From: Prostheceraeus crozeri
Lineage: Eukaryota; Platyhelminthes; Polycladida; Euryleptidae
NCBI GenBank assembly: GCA_907163375.1
Contig: CAJQUW010000578.1
Location: forward strand, 62,001 to 126,000
Direction of reading: 5' to 3'
Length of the DNA stretch: 64,000 bases
The notes under the pieces are model-generated. The model ran no database searches. It saw nothing but the letters and a program-made list of their open reading frames with translations, and was not told the DNA's origin. Shown piece by piece: positions 42,101-54,540 of the stretch (position 1 is the first letter of the stretch; each line of letters starts with the position of its first letter). The translations under genes were made by a program, and so were the position numbers.

Positions 42101-43598
42101 GGCTTGCAGTGCTTACGTCCTATACTATAATGTGAAATGCAACGCGAATTTCAGCAGCAGTGAAAGGATAAATCTTGGAATTTTAGCCACTTGACATCTC
42201 CGCACGTGCATTGCATTCCCAATGATGATTGCTGTAATAGCGAACTGTAATTAACTCAACGAAATTTTAAAGCAATCCCTATAATTTTGCTGGATTATGA
42301 GTAGGCCGAACAGTAGTGAAAATGCAGAATATAGAAATCTGCCAATTAGACGATCACTTCGAGAGAAAATTTGTACATGCACACGCGTTCGGCTTTAACA
42401 ATACAAGGCTGGTGTCGGAGATCAGAGTTCCGTCTTCCTGTCTGGCTGTTGACACTTATCATTCAGAGAAGATAAAACATCAAACATATAAAACCTTGTT
42501 TATGAATAATAATTGAATATTTCGATGCATGAAATTAGCCTAATTCCAATCAGTATGATCTTCCGATCATTAATGTGACATAATAATTAGCCAAATTTGA
42601 AAGTGTAGAAACAGTGTAGAATACATTTCTAATCATATGTTGCCAAGGTTCTCTCCTCTCAGTAAGTGACACAATTATGGCGCCCCTCCTGCCGCATGCG
42701 ATGGAGCAATGGCAATCCAACTCAATGTGTAATCTCAGTCTTATTATTTTGGTAGGTATTGGACAGTAATTCTTAACAATTAGCATCTAAGCGTAGTGGG
42801 ATCCTCTCCTGCCTGATTACTCTAATTATGAATTTAAAGCATATGTTAAAATCTGAGAAAACAAATCCCTCGAATTGCCTGACTTATTACATTGTGAACA
42901 AGTCATTACATATAAATGAAATATGATGTACTATTGTAATTCCTATCTTGAACGTTTTTGATCAAATTATTTGCAATGTCAGATGTGAAAATTCATTGTG
43001 AATTTTCTTCTTACTTTCTGAATTTCTTATATTATTCTGTATTATTTCCAACAACTTTCTGGAGAGAAAATGTTTGTCAATTTATCGCCAATACATCTTG
43101 ATTCTTATCAGGCTGTTGAGATAAAAAATTATAATCCGATTACTTAGCAATTTCAAACACACTAGTTCATCACAATTTCATTATCATACAATTTTATCAA
43201 CGAATTTGGATGTCAAGCAGTTTGAAATGCGTTTGCATGGGTATTTAAAAATGCGCTTGAGATTCTAAAATAGCAAATCCACAATTCAGTAAATCTGAAA
43301 ACTATGAAAATCACGGAAATGTAGCACCGTTGTATTACGAGTACTACATACGCAAGCAATTATTATCAATGACAATCTATTTTGTCGTCATTGAGTGAAA
43401 TGCACAAATAGGAATATTGGTTGTCTATATGTTGAAAATAACTATCCATTTATCGGAATGCCTAGTGCAAAAGTGCAATGCATAAATAGAATGTGTCGCT
43501 TGAATTCCATTTTAGTGCAGAATTTATTCAGTTATGGAATAAGTTTTATAATTGCTGCTCATGATTCGATATGCTTTTTCAAATTAGAATAATCAAAC
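38266..43598. other. Unassigned DNA
   Basis: No gene or transposon was recognised. The part 38690-39060 is less AT-rich than its surroundings. A (TA)n tract is noted separately. A mixed stretch at 41600-42000 has a transposon-like feel (ATGGGACAAAATTTAGGTGG) but no ends or frame could be supported. Confidence 0.4.
39121..39166. repeat. (TA)n microsatellite
   Basis: About 23 TA units; no transposon adjoins it here, unlike the other long TA tracts. Confidence 0.95.
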
Positions 43599-44389
43599 GC
43601 AGATATCAAGCTGTATACTGAAGTCAAGCGAAGCAACCCTCAAGAAGCGGTTCGGTTACTGCAGGCTGACCTGGACGAGATTTCAGCATGGTCCAGGAAA
43701 TGGCAGTTGCGTTTGAATCCTTCCAAATCCCACGCTATTTCCTTTGGCCATCGCATTCCCTCCAATACCTACGTACTCAATAACCAGTCCATCAAGGATT
43801 CGGCCTCCTCGGAAGATCTCGGTGTAGTCATCTCCAACTACCTCAAAGCTCACAAGCATGTCCGTATGTGTATCCAGAGAGCTCACATGGTACTCGCCGT
43901 CATTCTGCGAACTTTCGTATCCCGTGATCGTGATGTTCTTCTTCGCCAGTACAAATTGTGTGTTCGTCTCCTCATGGTTTACGCAGCGTGTGTGTGGAAT
44001 CCCCTTGCTGCACAAGACATTGCCTCAATCGAAAGGGTCCAACGGCGTTTTACTCGGTGTGTGATACACTTATCGGGTCAAAGCTACGAAGACCGCCTTC
44101 GAATACTCGGCATTCCAACGCTCTAACTTCGCCGCCGTGCCTCTGACTTAACAGCCGTGTTCAGAATTTTTCATTCCCTTACCCCATGTGATCCAGCGAA
44201 GTTCTTCAACCATGTGACTCCAAGGACTCGTTGCCATGACTTCAAAATCTTCAAAACCCTTTAAGGATTCAAGCCTGTGAATATTTTTTCCCAACGTGTC
44301 ATTGACGACTGGAATTCCTTGCATCCTGACATTGTGCACGCTACATCCCTACCGAGATTCAAGAAGAATTTGTACAATTTGCTATTTTG
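43599..44389 (+). pseudogene. LINE reverse transcriptase C-terminal fragment
   Basis: The frame from 43599 encodes the last part of an RT palm/thumb: ADIKLYTEVKR, a helix DEISAWSRKWQLRLNPSKSH, DLGVVISNYLKAHKHV, then VWNPLAAQDIASIERVQRRF and EDRLRILGIPTL to a stop at about 44124-44126. In another frame the protein continues with FRIFHSLTPCDPAKFF and, near 44270-44385, FSQRVIDDWNSLHPDIV to a terminal stop at 44387. This order (LGV, ERVQRRF, LxxLGIPxL, VIDDWNSL) is standard for CR1/RTE-group LINE ORF2 ends. The catalytic YADD lies upstream and is missing. At least one frameshift and one nonsense codon are present. Confidence 0.8.
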
Positions 44390-44649
44390 AAAAGCGAACT
44401 CTGTTACTTTCCCAGTAGGACTACCTGTAAATATGATCATCAATGCGACTTTACCTTGTGCACCTACATGTTGTAAACTTGCTTTGCCTTGGTGCTTTAT
44501 GCACTTATGGGTGTAATAAAATAATACAGATCTTGAAGACAATGCGCTCAACATTACTATGCTGTAAACATCACATTAGATAGCCTTCAATATTCCGCTT
44601 AAATTTCAAGGTCTCGACCCTGTTAGGGAATTTGGCAGATTTTGGACAC
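44390..44649. other. LINE 3' flank, nothing further seen
   Basis: Possible untranslated tail of the LINE fragment; no clear poly-A or repeat tail was seen. Confidence 0.3.
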
Positions 44650-44845
44650 AGCACTAGGGTAGTGCTAGGCTAGTACTAGGATAGTTACTATCTTTATTAA
44701 TACGACAGCTAGCTCTCAGATATAGTGCTTGCCTAGCGCTACCCTTTTGCTACCTTTGTTCATACGGAAGTTGTTGCTAGGCTAGCACTTGGGTAGAGCT
44801 ATAGGGTAGTGCTAGGCTATCGCTATCCTTATTAATGCGGCCCAA
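44650..44845. repeat. Degenerate tandem repeat, about 66-bp unit
   Basis: Three related blocks end in CTATCTTTATTAATACGACA, CTACCTTTGTTCATACGGAA and CTATCCTTATTAATGCGGCC, with GTGCTAGGCTAG-like words before each. It may be the internal repeat of a dispersed element. Confidence 0.5.
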
Positions 44846-47800
44846 TGCAACTACAAACAACTAAAGACTTTGACGTAATCATTATTATTCAGTGAAACCA
44901 CATTCCCCAAAGTTCATCTACAACCAACTACAGTGGACAATGAAACGTCTGGAGGAATCGGTGGTCAGGTACTGTTTGGTCGGACGAAGTAGCTGTTCGA
45001 TTAAAATTCAAAGAATGACGACTGTGCCTTAGGCGGAAGTCTGGACAACAAATTCCTGATCCATTTTTGTAGGAAATTATTCATTTGGCTGCCATTTGGT
45101 GTGATGAACACACTTTACTTTATGTGATGTGGGAAAACATGAACTCCTAATCCTGAGTTCGACTGCTTGAAGAACACTTGTGTGTTTTTTCCTTAAACAT
45201 TCAGTTGACGAGTTGGTTCTGACGAATATTTGAATCAATTGGAATGTTTGGAAAAACAAGAATCAAATGATCAGAGATTTGATGTGTAGTACGTATTTTG
45301 TAAGCTCAATTAAGATGGGTGATTAGTTTCTGCCATTGGCGTCATAATGGAACAGCATTGACGGGTGAGACCTCATGCCTCAGCTCGTCTGAGTGATAGT
45401 GGCGGTCGATTCAGACTTTGGGTAAAATTTGGCATACAAATTCCATGACATTTGCGTCGACCTCGAAAAATTGATCGGCAGCTCATCGATAATCTGATGG
45501 AATCAATCGAGGATATTTTGGTGGTGCCATTCGCCATCAGAGTACAATCACAGAATATGAGATTAAGCATTTCAGAGTATAGGATTAACTGCACTTTTCA
45601 TCAATATATTTCACTATAACTACAAAGTTATTGCATTGAGTTATTAAGTAGAAGAACTATTAATTACAATAACAGTCACATAATGTCTGAACGCAGATTC
45701 TCACTGACACAGTTTACCTACACAATCCAGCTATAAAATACATAAATCCGAAATAAATTTTCCTTGTGAGCTTTATTATCTCATTTACAGGCAAAAGACA
45801 ATTGAAACTATGAATTTGAAAGCACAGGTTGAAATAGAAATTAGGCAATGAAATGTTCTATCAAAATGCACTATCAGAGATCGTATGACTTCAATCGTAC
45901 TCACAGGCGGCGCTGCACCGTAGTGCCGGCAAAGCCCCCTACACAATGACACATGCACTCCTTTCACAGCGATTTTGATCAACAAATTTAGCTTTTCTTC
46001 CACTTTGTCCATTGACATTAATGTTGCCTCCGTCACTTATCTTAATGTTGGATCTGAATGACGCTGTGCACAAATATTTGTTTTCCAACTTATTTGGTTT
46101 TGCTCTGTAGAATGTTTTTCAATTGAATATTGGTAGAGCATTGAGTTTTTGCTTTTGTTTTCACGAAACGTCATGTGCTCTCCAATACATTTTTCTAAAC
46201 TTCTGCTTTTTCCACCAATTTGTTGGTTGGTACACACAATTCACATTTGATTTCATAGACACAATATCTGACTTTGCAACTTTGTTTTTTGCTTTCAATA
46301 TTTCTTGAACAAATGTATCAATTGATAATAGGACATGATTCAAGGAAATAATTTGATAAAACTAGGAGTTGACATATTGATCTTTCTGAACGTTTTACCA
46401 CTTTTATTTTGAGGTTCATTCACTTTTTTCAGTAAGTTGTACAAAGTAGCCTACTCGACGTCATATTTAATAACACTCCAATATTCACCGCTATATTTAG
46501 TATACAAACACAATTTTACAGTGAACGAAGGTTCACATCAAAACAATTAGCGAAAGCATGTCTGTGTTCTCTCACAGTAACTGCAGATTATTTACTTTGT
46601 ATATTTGTGTACTTAAGGTGCAATGAGAAAATGTTGAAGAAGTATGAAAAATAACTATTGAACTTATTTAGATAACACTTACATATTCGCACTCCTTACA
46701 TTGAAGCATTTTTGATGAAAAAGTGAAATAGGGCTGTGCGATAGCCGCACCTGCTTGCACCGACTCACCGGGTATGAGAACCGGTGTACCGACAATTTTA
46801 AAAAGTTGCAATGAGGCATTGGTTATACTATTCATCCTTCACACTGAAGCACCTATCGAAGTATAGGCGTTCTAGATTGTCATGTAATAGACAATTAAAA
46901 CTTCCAATTCTCGAAGGTAAGGATCTTTCTTAAAAACCGTTCAAATTTTCTAGAATTCAAAGCAACTTTCACGTAGCACTAGGAGAATTCTGATAGTGCC
47001 AAGAATTTGAAACAGACTTACACAGACATCCTTATTTTATTTTGCCAATACTTGCAAGTGACTATCATCATGCTTAACCTGTACGTGTCTCTATGATGGC
47101 TCTGGTGGAACTCTGTCAAGCTAGATGACGACCAGATGGAAACGGAAATTATATATGCTAGATGTGAAGCAAAAAATGTTAAGAAATTGTAATGATTAAA
47201 TTGTTAAATCAGTGGCGGACTTATTTTCACATCAAAGGAATATCAGAGGTCAATATAGCAAAGGAAAAAAGCATATTAACACATCATACATGTAAATTAG
47301 ATTCAAAGCAGTGTTACTGTTACCTACAAATAACTGCACCAAGGTCAACATCTCGACATTACTCGGCTTTCAAGCAGTCTCCCTGTGATGTGACAATGTT
47401 ACCGAATGCTGAAAAAATCTGGCTGGCGGATCGGTGGCAACTGGAATGCTACGATAGCTTGCATATTAGCAAGAGGAAAAACAGCATGATGACATCGCAT
47501 CATCATGATGACGCTGACTGTTTCTGTGATAATCTTGAAAATGTGAAAATGTCCTCTGTTCGCCACTTGCTTTGAAACTCTGCAGATCGGCTGAAATAAA
47601 GTAAGGATATCCCCTACTTCGAATAATTCTAAAAAAATTGCCAAAAACTAACCGCTACGTCATTGAATTCCTAAGGTCATCTCGCAAGCAAAAACAATTT
47701 TAAGTCTTTTTATATATTTGCTTGAATGATTTATACAAAATATCCTTTTTTTGTATGTTAGTGTGCACCACTCATTGCCTAGGCAGTAGTGTCTTGCTCA

Positions 47801-48862
47801 TAGTAACTGATAACAATGATCCTTGTCATTATTTTTTAATTTCATTAATTGAAAAATACATGATTTTCTCTCCCTCTCTCTCTCATTTTCATTTGGTTCA
47901 CGGCTTGACTTTGTCTACTCTTTTCAATCTTTACATGCTTCTTTGGCACTTCCAGAAGCTTTGAAAGTTAGTTTTCTTCCTGCACCACTATTCTGCAAGA
48001 GATGAAACTGTAAAAGATCTTTTCCATCAAATTCGATCTTATTGGCATTGTATGCCAGAAATAATGACACTTCATCAGAATTAACATTATTGAGTACGAT
48101 TTCATTTTTTCGTTTTTCTGCAGAGTCAACATTTATTGAAAGATAAGTCTTCAACATCCATGCTACCAAAAATGTAATTTGTTAAATCGTCATTATTGAA
48201 TTCTTCTATTCATGATATAAGATCGTATGTCATAGCATGAAATTAAAGAAATTTCATATTTTACAAGAAAATACATTAATTTAAATCAAAAAGTTAATAC
48301 CACCTCTTTTGGATACTTCGCCAGATTCCAATACACCTGTCGATGGAATTCAGATCGGTGATCTTGATGACCACTCTATCCTTCGAACATTTCCATCATA
48401 ATGTAAATGATCAGTCAATGATATACTTCATGAAAGATGGAATCCGACAGTCTGCTAGCGATGCATTAAAAACTACTCTTGAAAGTATTAACGCATGTAG
48501 TCACGTTTTTGAATTTCACGAAAGAATTTGCATCTCACTAAGATCATCAAGTCAGATCGCTTCCAGAACATTAACTGAACTAACTTCCCATACATTATCT
48601 ATAATTCTCAGTTTCATTCGCTTGTCAATTTTTATTAACTTGCATCCGTCTGTCAATCCTCAATCTTCGAAGCTTACTCTTGTTCGTAAACATCGCCTAC
48701 CCCCAAATTTATCTTCACAAGCATTCTTTTCTTAATCTCTTAATTTCATTTGTGGTGTTCGCAAGAAACGGTCTGCTTTTTCATGCCGTCTCTTGCCCAA
48801 TGTTGACAAGACAATTGACAACCTGACAGCGGATGTACCAATTGACAATTGACAGTTGACAA
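44846..48862. other. Unassigned AT-rich DNA
   Basis: Apart from a candidate coding segment at 47924-48169 nothing is supported. A stretch at 44975-45060 (frame WSDEVAVRLKFKE then RLCLRRKSGQQ) is vaguely transposase-like but too degraded to call. Confidence 0.35.
47924..48169 (-). CDS. Candidate coding segment, 81 codons (unrecognised)
   Basis: The minus-strand frame reads like ordinary protein (NSDEVSLFLAYNANKIEF, DLLQFHLLQNSGAGRKLTF) and ends in a stop at 47924. Two acceptor-like sites (GGTAG at about 48165 and CTCTGCAG at about 48119) precede or begin it, so it could be a last exon. There is no clear polyadenylation signal after it and no partner exon was found. No family was recognised. 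Confidence 0.25.
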   Translation of the reverse strand: MVAWMLKTYLSINVDSAEKRKNEIVLNNVNSDEVSLFLAYNANKIEFDGKDLLQFHLLQNSGAGRKLTFKASGSAKEACKD

Positions 48863-49231
48863 CCAAACTGGACATTGGGTCAGGCTGCTGCGATCGACAT
48901 TACTGTGGTACATCCGCTCATTCCGAACTATATTCATGGAGCGAGTACAGCAAGTGATGTATGACTCGCAGCTGCAGAAAGCCGGAAACATAGAGGCAAT
49001 GATGAGAGATGTGCTAGATTGGGATGGAGATGTGTCCCTGTTGCAGTCACAATATACGGTGTCTGGGGTGGAGAGGCCACTGCATTTCTTAAACAGCTTG
49101 GATGCACTATGGCAGTTCAAAGCAATGAAAAAGTTTCGGTTGTCCACCGTGAGATTTTTGACTGTCTGGGCATTAGTCTTGCCAAATCTGTCGCAAGAGC
49201 AATACTTGCCCACTCCACCCACATTGAGTAG
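48863..49231 (+). pseudogene. C-terminal fragment of a reverse-transcriptase-type protein
   Basis: From about 48884 one frame reads AAAIDITVVHPLIPNYIHGA, meets a TGA at 48962-48964, and continues in the same frame with ESRKHRGNDERCARLGWRC, VPVAVTIYGVWGGEATAFL and LAKSVARAILA to a stop at 49229-49231. The order (A-[IL]-DITV..PL, then KH, W-x-C-VPVAVxxYGxWG-x-EA, then ARAxL) matches the C-terminal block that follows the RT in a widespread group of LINE-type proteins in marine animals. The match is from memory of the pattern, not a search. The RT itself is absent. Confidence 0.5.
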
Positions 49232-50147
49232 ACCTGACTTTTCCTAGATCGGCCATCTTCTTTTCACTTTTCTTTATTAGTTTCGTCTTAGTTTTGTCAT
49301 TTGTTGATCAGGATCTTAGTATAGCATTCTTTTAGCATGCTCCCATAGGAAACATGTTTTGTTCAATATCTATGTAATATGTACTGATAAATGTTGTGAA
49401 ATTATACATGACTAAATAAAAAAATGAAAAAGAAAAGACAATTACTCATTTTACATCTACAGTACCCCTGCTGCGGATGAAAATCTGGTAGAACAGAGCA
49501 GTACAAAACATAGAGCCTAAGCAGTGACTGGATGCTGTGTTCGGTGAATTGCCTTGTATAACGGTAGCTTATTGATTATTCATTAAATCTTGCTTTGTGT
49601 CTAGCTTTCTACTTTAAATTTATTCTTTTGCTAAAATTCAGAAGTTAGACAGTTTCTGATGTTGTCATCTTCCTTTAGGCCAAAAGTCTCTACTATAAGC
49701 CATCTTTTCTTTAGTTCCCATCATTTTTCTCTCTCAACTTCATTTCTCAAGTTTTGCAGCTTTCATTTTGTTGATCGTGTAGGCATGCTTGAGAACAATT
49801 AACTTCAAAATCAAGGCTTTCAAATACCAGTGCATCATTATAACATCCATAGAGATGCACTTCAATTCAATGAGTAACTTATCCATGCCAAATAGTGTTC
49901 AATATTTTCATAGTTTTCAATGTTATTTGATGTCACCTTTTAACATTAGAAAGCAATTCAAATGTGACATACATTTTTGGGATAAGTGTACATGTCAAGC
50001 GCGCAGGGCGAAAGCGCACAAGCGCACTGCACGTGTCTAAAATGCAGAAAGGATGTTTACTGCAATGCTCATACTTCAATTTCTGTAGCTTATCAACATT
50101 TCTTGCTTTCTTTATTCATTCTCATAATGTACCGAGAGTCAATAGCT
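49232..50147. other. No feature seen
   Basis: AT-rich spacer between the RT fragment and the tail of the L2-like LINE. A short GC-richer patch lies at 50005-50040. Confidence 0.4.
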
Positions 50148-51549
50148 ATTTTATTTATTTGTTTATTTATTTGGCTGTATTTATATAACGCTGTACCCAA
50201 AGGAGGCTCACAGCGCAAAACAAGTGCAAAAAGTGCAAAATAAAGTCAAAAGAAATTAAGAGAAAACTTTGTTCATGAGAATCTTTCTCCAGCAACGCTT
50301 GAAAGTCAATAAGCTGTTAGCATTTCGAATGTCTTCAGGGATGCTGTTTCACACTGTAGGGCAATTGAAATTGAGTGCCCGACCGCCTCGAGATATTGAC
50401 TTGATGGAGGGCACATCAAATAAACTATTGTCCTCAGATGAACGCAGATAGCTTGACGGGCGACGAATATGAAGCATCTTTGACATATACTTAGGTGATT
50501 GCAAATGGTATCTTTTGTAGCACAAGCAACCAACCTTCAGTTCAATGCGCCGAAGAATCGGAAGCCACTTCAGCCTCTTTAGGTATGGTGTAATGTGCTC
50601 ACGGCGATTGACTTTAAGTGCTAAACGCACACATGCATTTTGCACTTTTTGCAATTTCTTGAGTAGCTTGGATGGCACACCACAGAGAATACTATTGCAA
50701 TAGTCCAACCTTGTAAACACCAATGAGGTAACGATCTTCTTTAACGCCTCTGTTGACAAATAGTGTCTGATAGAGTAAGGTCTTCGAATCTCAATGAAGC
50801 ATGCTCTACATATCATGTTGATATGTTCATTGAATTTCAATGTAGAGTCTAGAACTACTCCAAGACATTTAACACTTTTGCTAACTTTGACCTGACTGTC
50901 ACCAATCCGCAATTGAGAAATGGAGCAATGTGTGTGGTTGGGAGTACAAAATACAATCAATCGCTGTAGATTTGAGCTCATTCAGATGAAGTCTGTTGCA
51001 AGTGAGCCAATGTTTCACATCATCAATGCAGTCTTCAATCAAACTGGTTGCAGTACAAACTTCACTCGGGATGGTGGACGTATAAATGAATATATCATCT
51101 GCGAAAAAATGATGTTTTACACCATGCCTGTCAAGAACACGCGACAGGGTCGACATATAAATACCGAAGAGAACCGGACCCAATACTGATCCCTGAGGCA
51201 CTCCACAGGGCATGATATAGGGTTCTTAATAAAAATGATTCACTTTGATGATCTGCCATCTATCATTCAAATACGACTTAAACCACGAAAGTACAACACC
51301 ACTGAGACAGACATCAAATTGTAGTCGATGTAGATGTATGTCATGATCAATGGTATCAAATGCAGACTTGAGGTCTAAGGAGACAAAAACGGTCACTTTT
51401 CCAGAATCCGCAGCGGTGAACAGGTCGTTTAACATAAAATTCAGAGCAGTTTCCGTGCTGTGGTTACTGCGATAAGATGATTGATATGCATTATATAAAT
51501 TATTCCGCTCTAAATGGTCATGAAGCTGTGAGAGAACTGCTCTCTCCAT

Positions 51550-52111
51550 GGAGTATCATCAAAGAACAGATACTGCTCACCGTGTTTCACAAATATGCAC
51601 GGATGCGCTAACATTTTTTTCATACGTTTCTGACAAAACTAACTATTAACCATTTGGAGACAAGGACGAAAGATAGTTAGTTTCATCAGAAACTTCAGGC
51701 AAAATGATGATAAAAATGCCTCAACTTTAAATGCCTAAAAGAGAGTGTAATATTTCACTCAAGTTGCATGGATTTAACTCTATTTGGCCACGGCTTTTCA
51801 TTACACTAACTAGTTATTGTTCCTCGAACCGCATGCTTGACTTCAGATTGATGGTCGGCAAACTGGTGGTCACCGACTCACTGGCCAACTATGAGCCAAC
51901 GTTAGGTCGATGGTCGGCAAATTGGTGGTCACAGACATACTGGCCAACTGTGAGCCGACGTCGGCTTTGGATCGCAATGCGACCATTCGCCAACCGTCGG
52001 CATATCAGCGGCCACCGACTCACTGGCCAACTGTCAACCAACGTCGGCAGAAAGTCAATTTGGCCGATCGTGCGACCTCGAGCCGACGTCGCCTTTACCA
52101 CAGGGTAATAA
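51550..52111. mobile_element. Insertion with about 59-bp tandem repeats inside LINE ORF2
   Basis: ORF2 breaks after ISYISKL at about 52110 and resumes with ERAVLSQLHDHLERN at about 51549, so roughly 560 bp are foreign. The insert contains tandem units of about 59 bp (from 51850 and 51909, starting GATGGTCGGCAAA), with a third more diverged block near 51987-52040, all GC-richer than the surroundings. Its ends were not resolved and no clear target duplication was found. Confidence 0.65.
51850..52040. repeat. Tandem repeat, about 59-bp unit
   Basis: Shared words include GGTGGTCAC, CTGGCCAACT and GAGCC[AG]ACG; unit 1 at 51850-51908, unit 2 at 51909-51967, then a degenerate unit. Confidence 0.75.
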
Positions 52112-53740
52112 CTTCGATATGTATGATATGTTTGATATAGGCCGATAATTGCGCAGCTCATCATGCTTCATATTGCACTTCTTCAGGCGAGGTTTCACAT
52201 GTGCAACCTTCAGCATATCTGGTACCAAACCCGTCTTTAATGAGTCATTAATGATGCTGACCAAAATAGGGGAGAAAATATCCGAGAACAGAAGGAATGA
52301 TCGTGTTAGGAGAGGATCAAAATCACAGCTTTTAACCCATTTTCCTTGATCACAACATAAAAGTCATCCGTGGTTAATTCAGAAAACACACTGAGCGTAG
52401 GCGGCCTACACGTGTAGACCTGTCTCGACCCAAGATAATCGTCCTGCGAGTCTTGTTGTAATAGATCATTACGAATAACATTGATCTTATTAGTGAAAAA
52501 ATCGCCAAATACCTTGGGTAAAAGTTCACTTGAATACTTCGATGGAAGCGTATCTGGCGATGATTTACCAATATGTTCATTTAGAAGTCGATACACGCTT
52601 TTATCATCACAACACAGATTAAACTTAGCAGTATAGTAATTCATCTTTGCATCATCCACAAGTTTATATAAACTTCGCTTTGCAACCCCAAAAGCTAGCT
52701 TATCAGCTTCAGACTTGGATTTTAGCCATTTTCTCTCAGCACGTCGTTTCTCTCTCTTTCGCAATTGGAATTCACTCGATATCAACTTATACCAAGGAGA
52801 AGTTTTCTTCGGATAAACTCTTCTACTGAGCAGCGGAGCATATTTATCGAAGCACTCGCGCAAAAAAACCAACAAAGTAGATACCGAAGGCGAAGGTACA
52901 TCAGATAAAAACTGCACAATATCGTTTTTCATTCCATCGGTATCAATGTTATCCACACGTCTGACAGGTATTAATTTGACAGAATTGCTCGGAGCAGGGA
53001 ACTGAAAATCACATAGAACAGGAAAATGATCAGAACAGAACATGTCGTGATTGACCATAATAGATTTCAAAATATTATCATTTTCACGATACAACACCCA
53101 ATCTAGAGTATGACCTCGGTTATGGGTGGCTTCATATACCGCTTGAGAGAGGTTATACATGTTCAGAATATCAGACATATATCGCATGGGCCCAACATCA
53201 GGCTCATCAAAGTGAAAATTAAAGTCACCCAATAGAACAATGGAACCTTTGAGCTCATTTACCAACGAGAGAAAGTCCTCAAATTCATCGAGAAATTTAC
53301 GAACGGTCAAATTATTCTGAGGGCTAGGTGGTGGTCGATAAATGCAAAAAATAGTTAGAATTTCATTCGAAAAAGCTAATCGGCATTGTAAAAATTCAAA
53401 GCTTTCATATGATACATCAATACCCTGAGCGATATTTAAAAATAGTTTACAAGAAGAACGAAAGTCAGCAGCAATACCACCCCCTCGTGAACACCGAGAA
53501 AGAGAAAAGCTATCATACTCAGGAGGACAAAGGTCACGGCAAATCGACTCATCACCATAAGATGCAAGCCAGGTCTCCGTAATAAACATCATATCTAACT
53601 TATGGCTACAAATGAATGTCTCTATCTGTGTACGCTTCAAGCTGGCGCACACCGAACGAGCATTGAATACACAAATTTTCATTTTAGAGAGAGCATTGAA
53701 TTTAACCGAATTTTGTGTGGCTGTCAAGTCACTTTCTGCT

Positions 53741-54496
53741 TTACTGGTGGACACAAAAAATATGTCGGTCAGGATTTGCTCTATCAATCTCTGAGCCATT
53801 TAGCATCAAAACACCCTTCCTCAAAACAATATCGGATGATGAAGTACCACGTGAATCCCTTAAAAGTTCTCGAATTCTCGACCGAAGTCGATAGTCCTCT
53901 TTTCGATCCTCAAATATGCGATCATGGTTGACGTAAACATTTCTCAATATGTCACTACCACGTAGATTCCTCAAATTAGTCATTACTAATGCCTTATCAG
54001 CAGCACTGTGAAAGATGATCTTCACTTTTGATGGTATTTGAGCATCATTTGTTGTGTCCGATCGATTTCCAATAGGTAAGCATGCTTTCACCATGGACTC
54101 AGTGCAACCTGCAGTTTTTAAAACCGCATCCAAACGAGATGGATCTCCTTGAGGTAAACCTGAAACCACCACATTATTAGCAATACGAGCACGTTTTAAT
54201 TCTAGTATTGTACTTTGTTGCTTCTGAAGAACCGATTCAAGTCTATCAATTCGTTCACTTTGATTAGATATAACTGTAAGCAGTTTTCTAATTTCATTCT
54301 GAAGATCTTCCTTGACCTTCGCATTACTACTTTCAATTGATTCAGCTGTTCGTGTCATATCAGCTTTCAGTTCAGTTCTCATGTGTGATATTTCTAGCTT
54401 TAATGAATCGAATTGGCTCAATAACGAATGTGACGTAGCTGAATGGCTGCAGTCATTGTTACTGTTATTGATCTGTTTGTTTCCCCGTCTTGACAT
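53741..54496 (-). CDS. LINE ORF1 protein, 251 aa
   Basis: A complete frame from ATG (54496-54494). Residues about 25-95 form a long coiled coil (LLSQFDSLKLEISHMRTEL, then IDRLESVLQKQQSTILELKR), followed at about 103-200 by a domain shaped like the RRM-type RNA-binding part of CR1/L2 ORF1 proteins (NNVVVSGLPQGD, KVKIIFHSAADKALVMTNLR) and a basic C-terminal region (RLRSRIRELLRD). ORF1 proteins coat the LINE RNA. The end overlaps the start of ORF2 by 59 bp. No defect is visible, though its partner ORF2 is broken. Confidence 0.8.
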   Translation of the reverse strand: MSRRGNKQINNSNNDCSHSATSHSLLSQFDSLKLEISHMRTELKADMTRTAESIESSNAKVKEDLQNEIRKLLTVISNQSERIDRLESVLQKQQSTILELKRARIANNVVVSGLPQGDPSRLDAVLKTAGCTESMVKACLPIGNRSDTTNDAQIPSKVKIIFHSAADKALVMTNLRNLRGSDILRNVYVNHDRIFEDRKEDYRLRSRIRELLRDSRGTSSSDIVLRKGVLMLNGSEIDRANPDRHIFCVHQ

Positions 54497-54540
54497 AGTG
54501 AAATGCAGAATGCACCAAGAACGATTTCAGATATGTTAGT

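Larger units (their letters stand above)
50306..53799 (-). pseudogene. LINE ORF2: endonuclease and reverse transcriptase, broken
   Basis: The endonuclease-containing frame 53799-52306 is intact over 497 codons: KICVFNARSVCASLK, FITETWL, SRGGGIAADF, LLGDFNFHFDEP, HTLDWVL and CSDHFPVLCDF carry the residues of an apurinic-type endonuclease. The RT continues in 52264-52055 (LRNYRPISNISYISKL), resumes after the insertion in 51549-51226 (TALNFMLND, VFVSLDLKSAFDTIDHD), then 51213-50899 (CGVPQGSVLGPVLFGIY, catalytic FADD) and 50981-50349 (CLGVVLDSTLKFNEHI). The frame changes between these pieces and a nonsense codon ends the last. The endonuclease nicks target DNA and the RT copies the RNA from the nick. 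ORF2 starts 59 bp inside ORF1. Confidence 0.88.
50148..54540 (-). mobile_element. L2/CR1-type LINE, nearly full length, inactive
   Basis: A minus-strand LINE with ORF1 (54496-53741), ORF2 (53799-about 50306) and an L2-style 3' end: the minus strand reads CAGCGTTATATAAATACAGC followed by an (AAATAAAC/AAATAAAT)n tail at 50148-50175. A 560-bp unrelated insertion (about 51550-52111) interrupts ORF2, and several other breaks are present. The 5' UTR may extend past 54540 but its limit was not found. Confidence 0.85.

Noticed and set aside
44975-45060. Transposase-like words (WSDEVAVRLKFKE, RLCLRRKSGQQ)
   Set aside because: Suggestive of a Tc1-like relic, but interrupted, short, without terminal repeats or a catalytic context.
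46037-46343. Minus-strand frames vaguely like a GIY-YIG tail
   Set aside because: No YIG/YVG motif with the right spacing and no RT nearby.
47192-47575. 127-codon plus-strand frame
   Set aside because: No signal peptide, motif, repeat or splice context; composition looks random.
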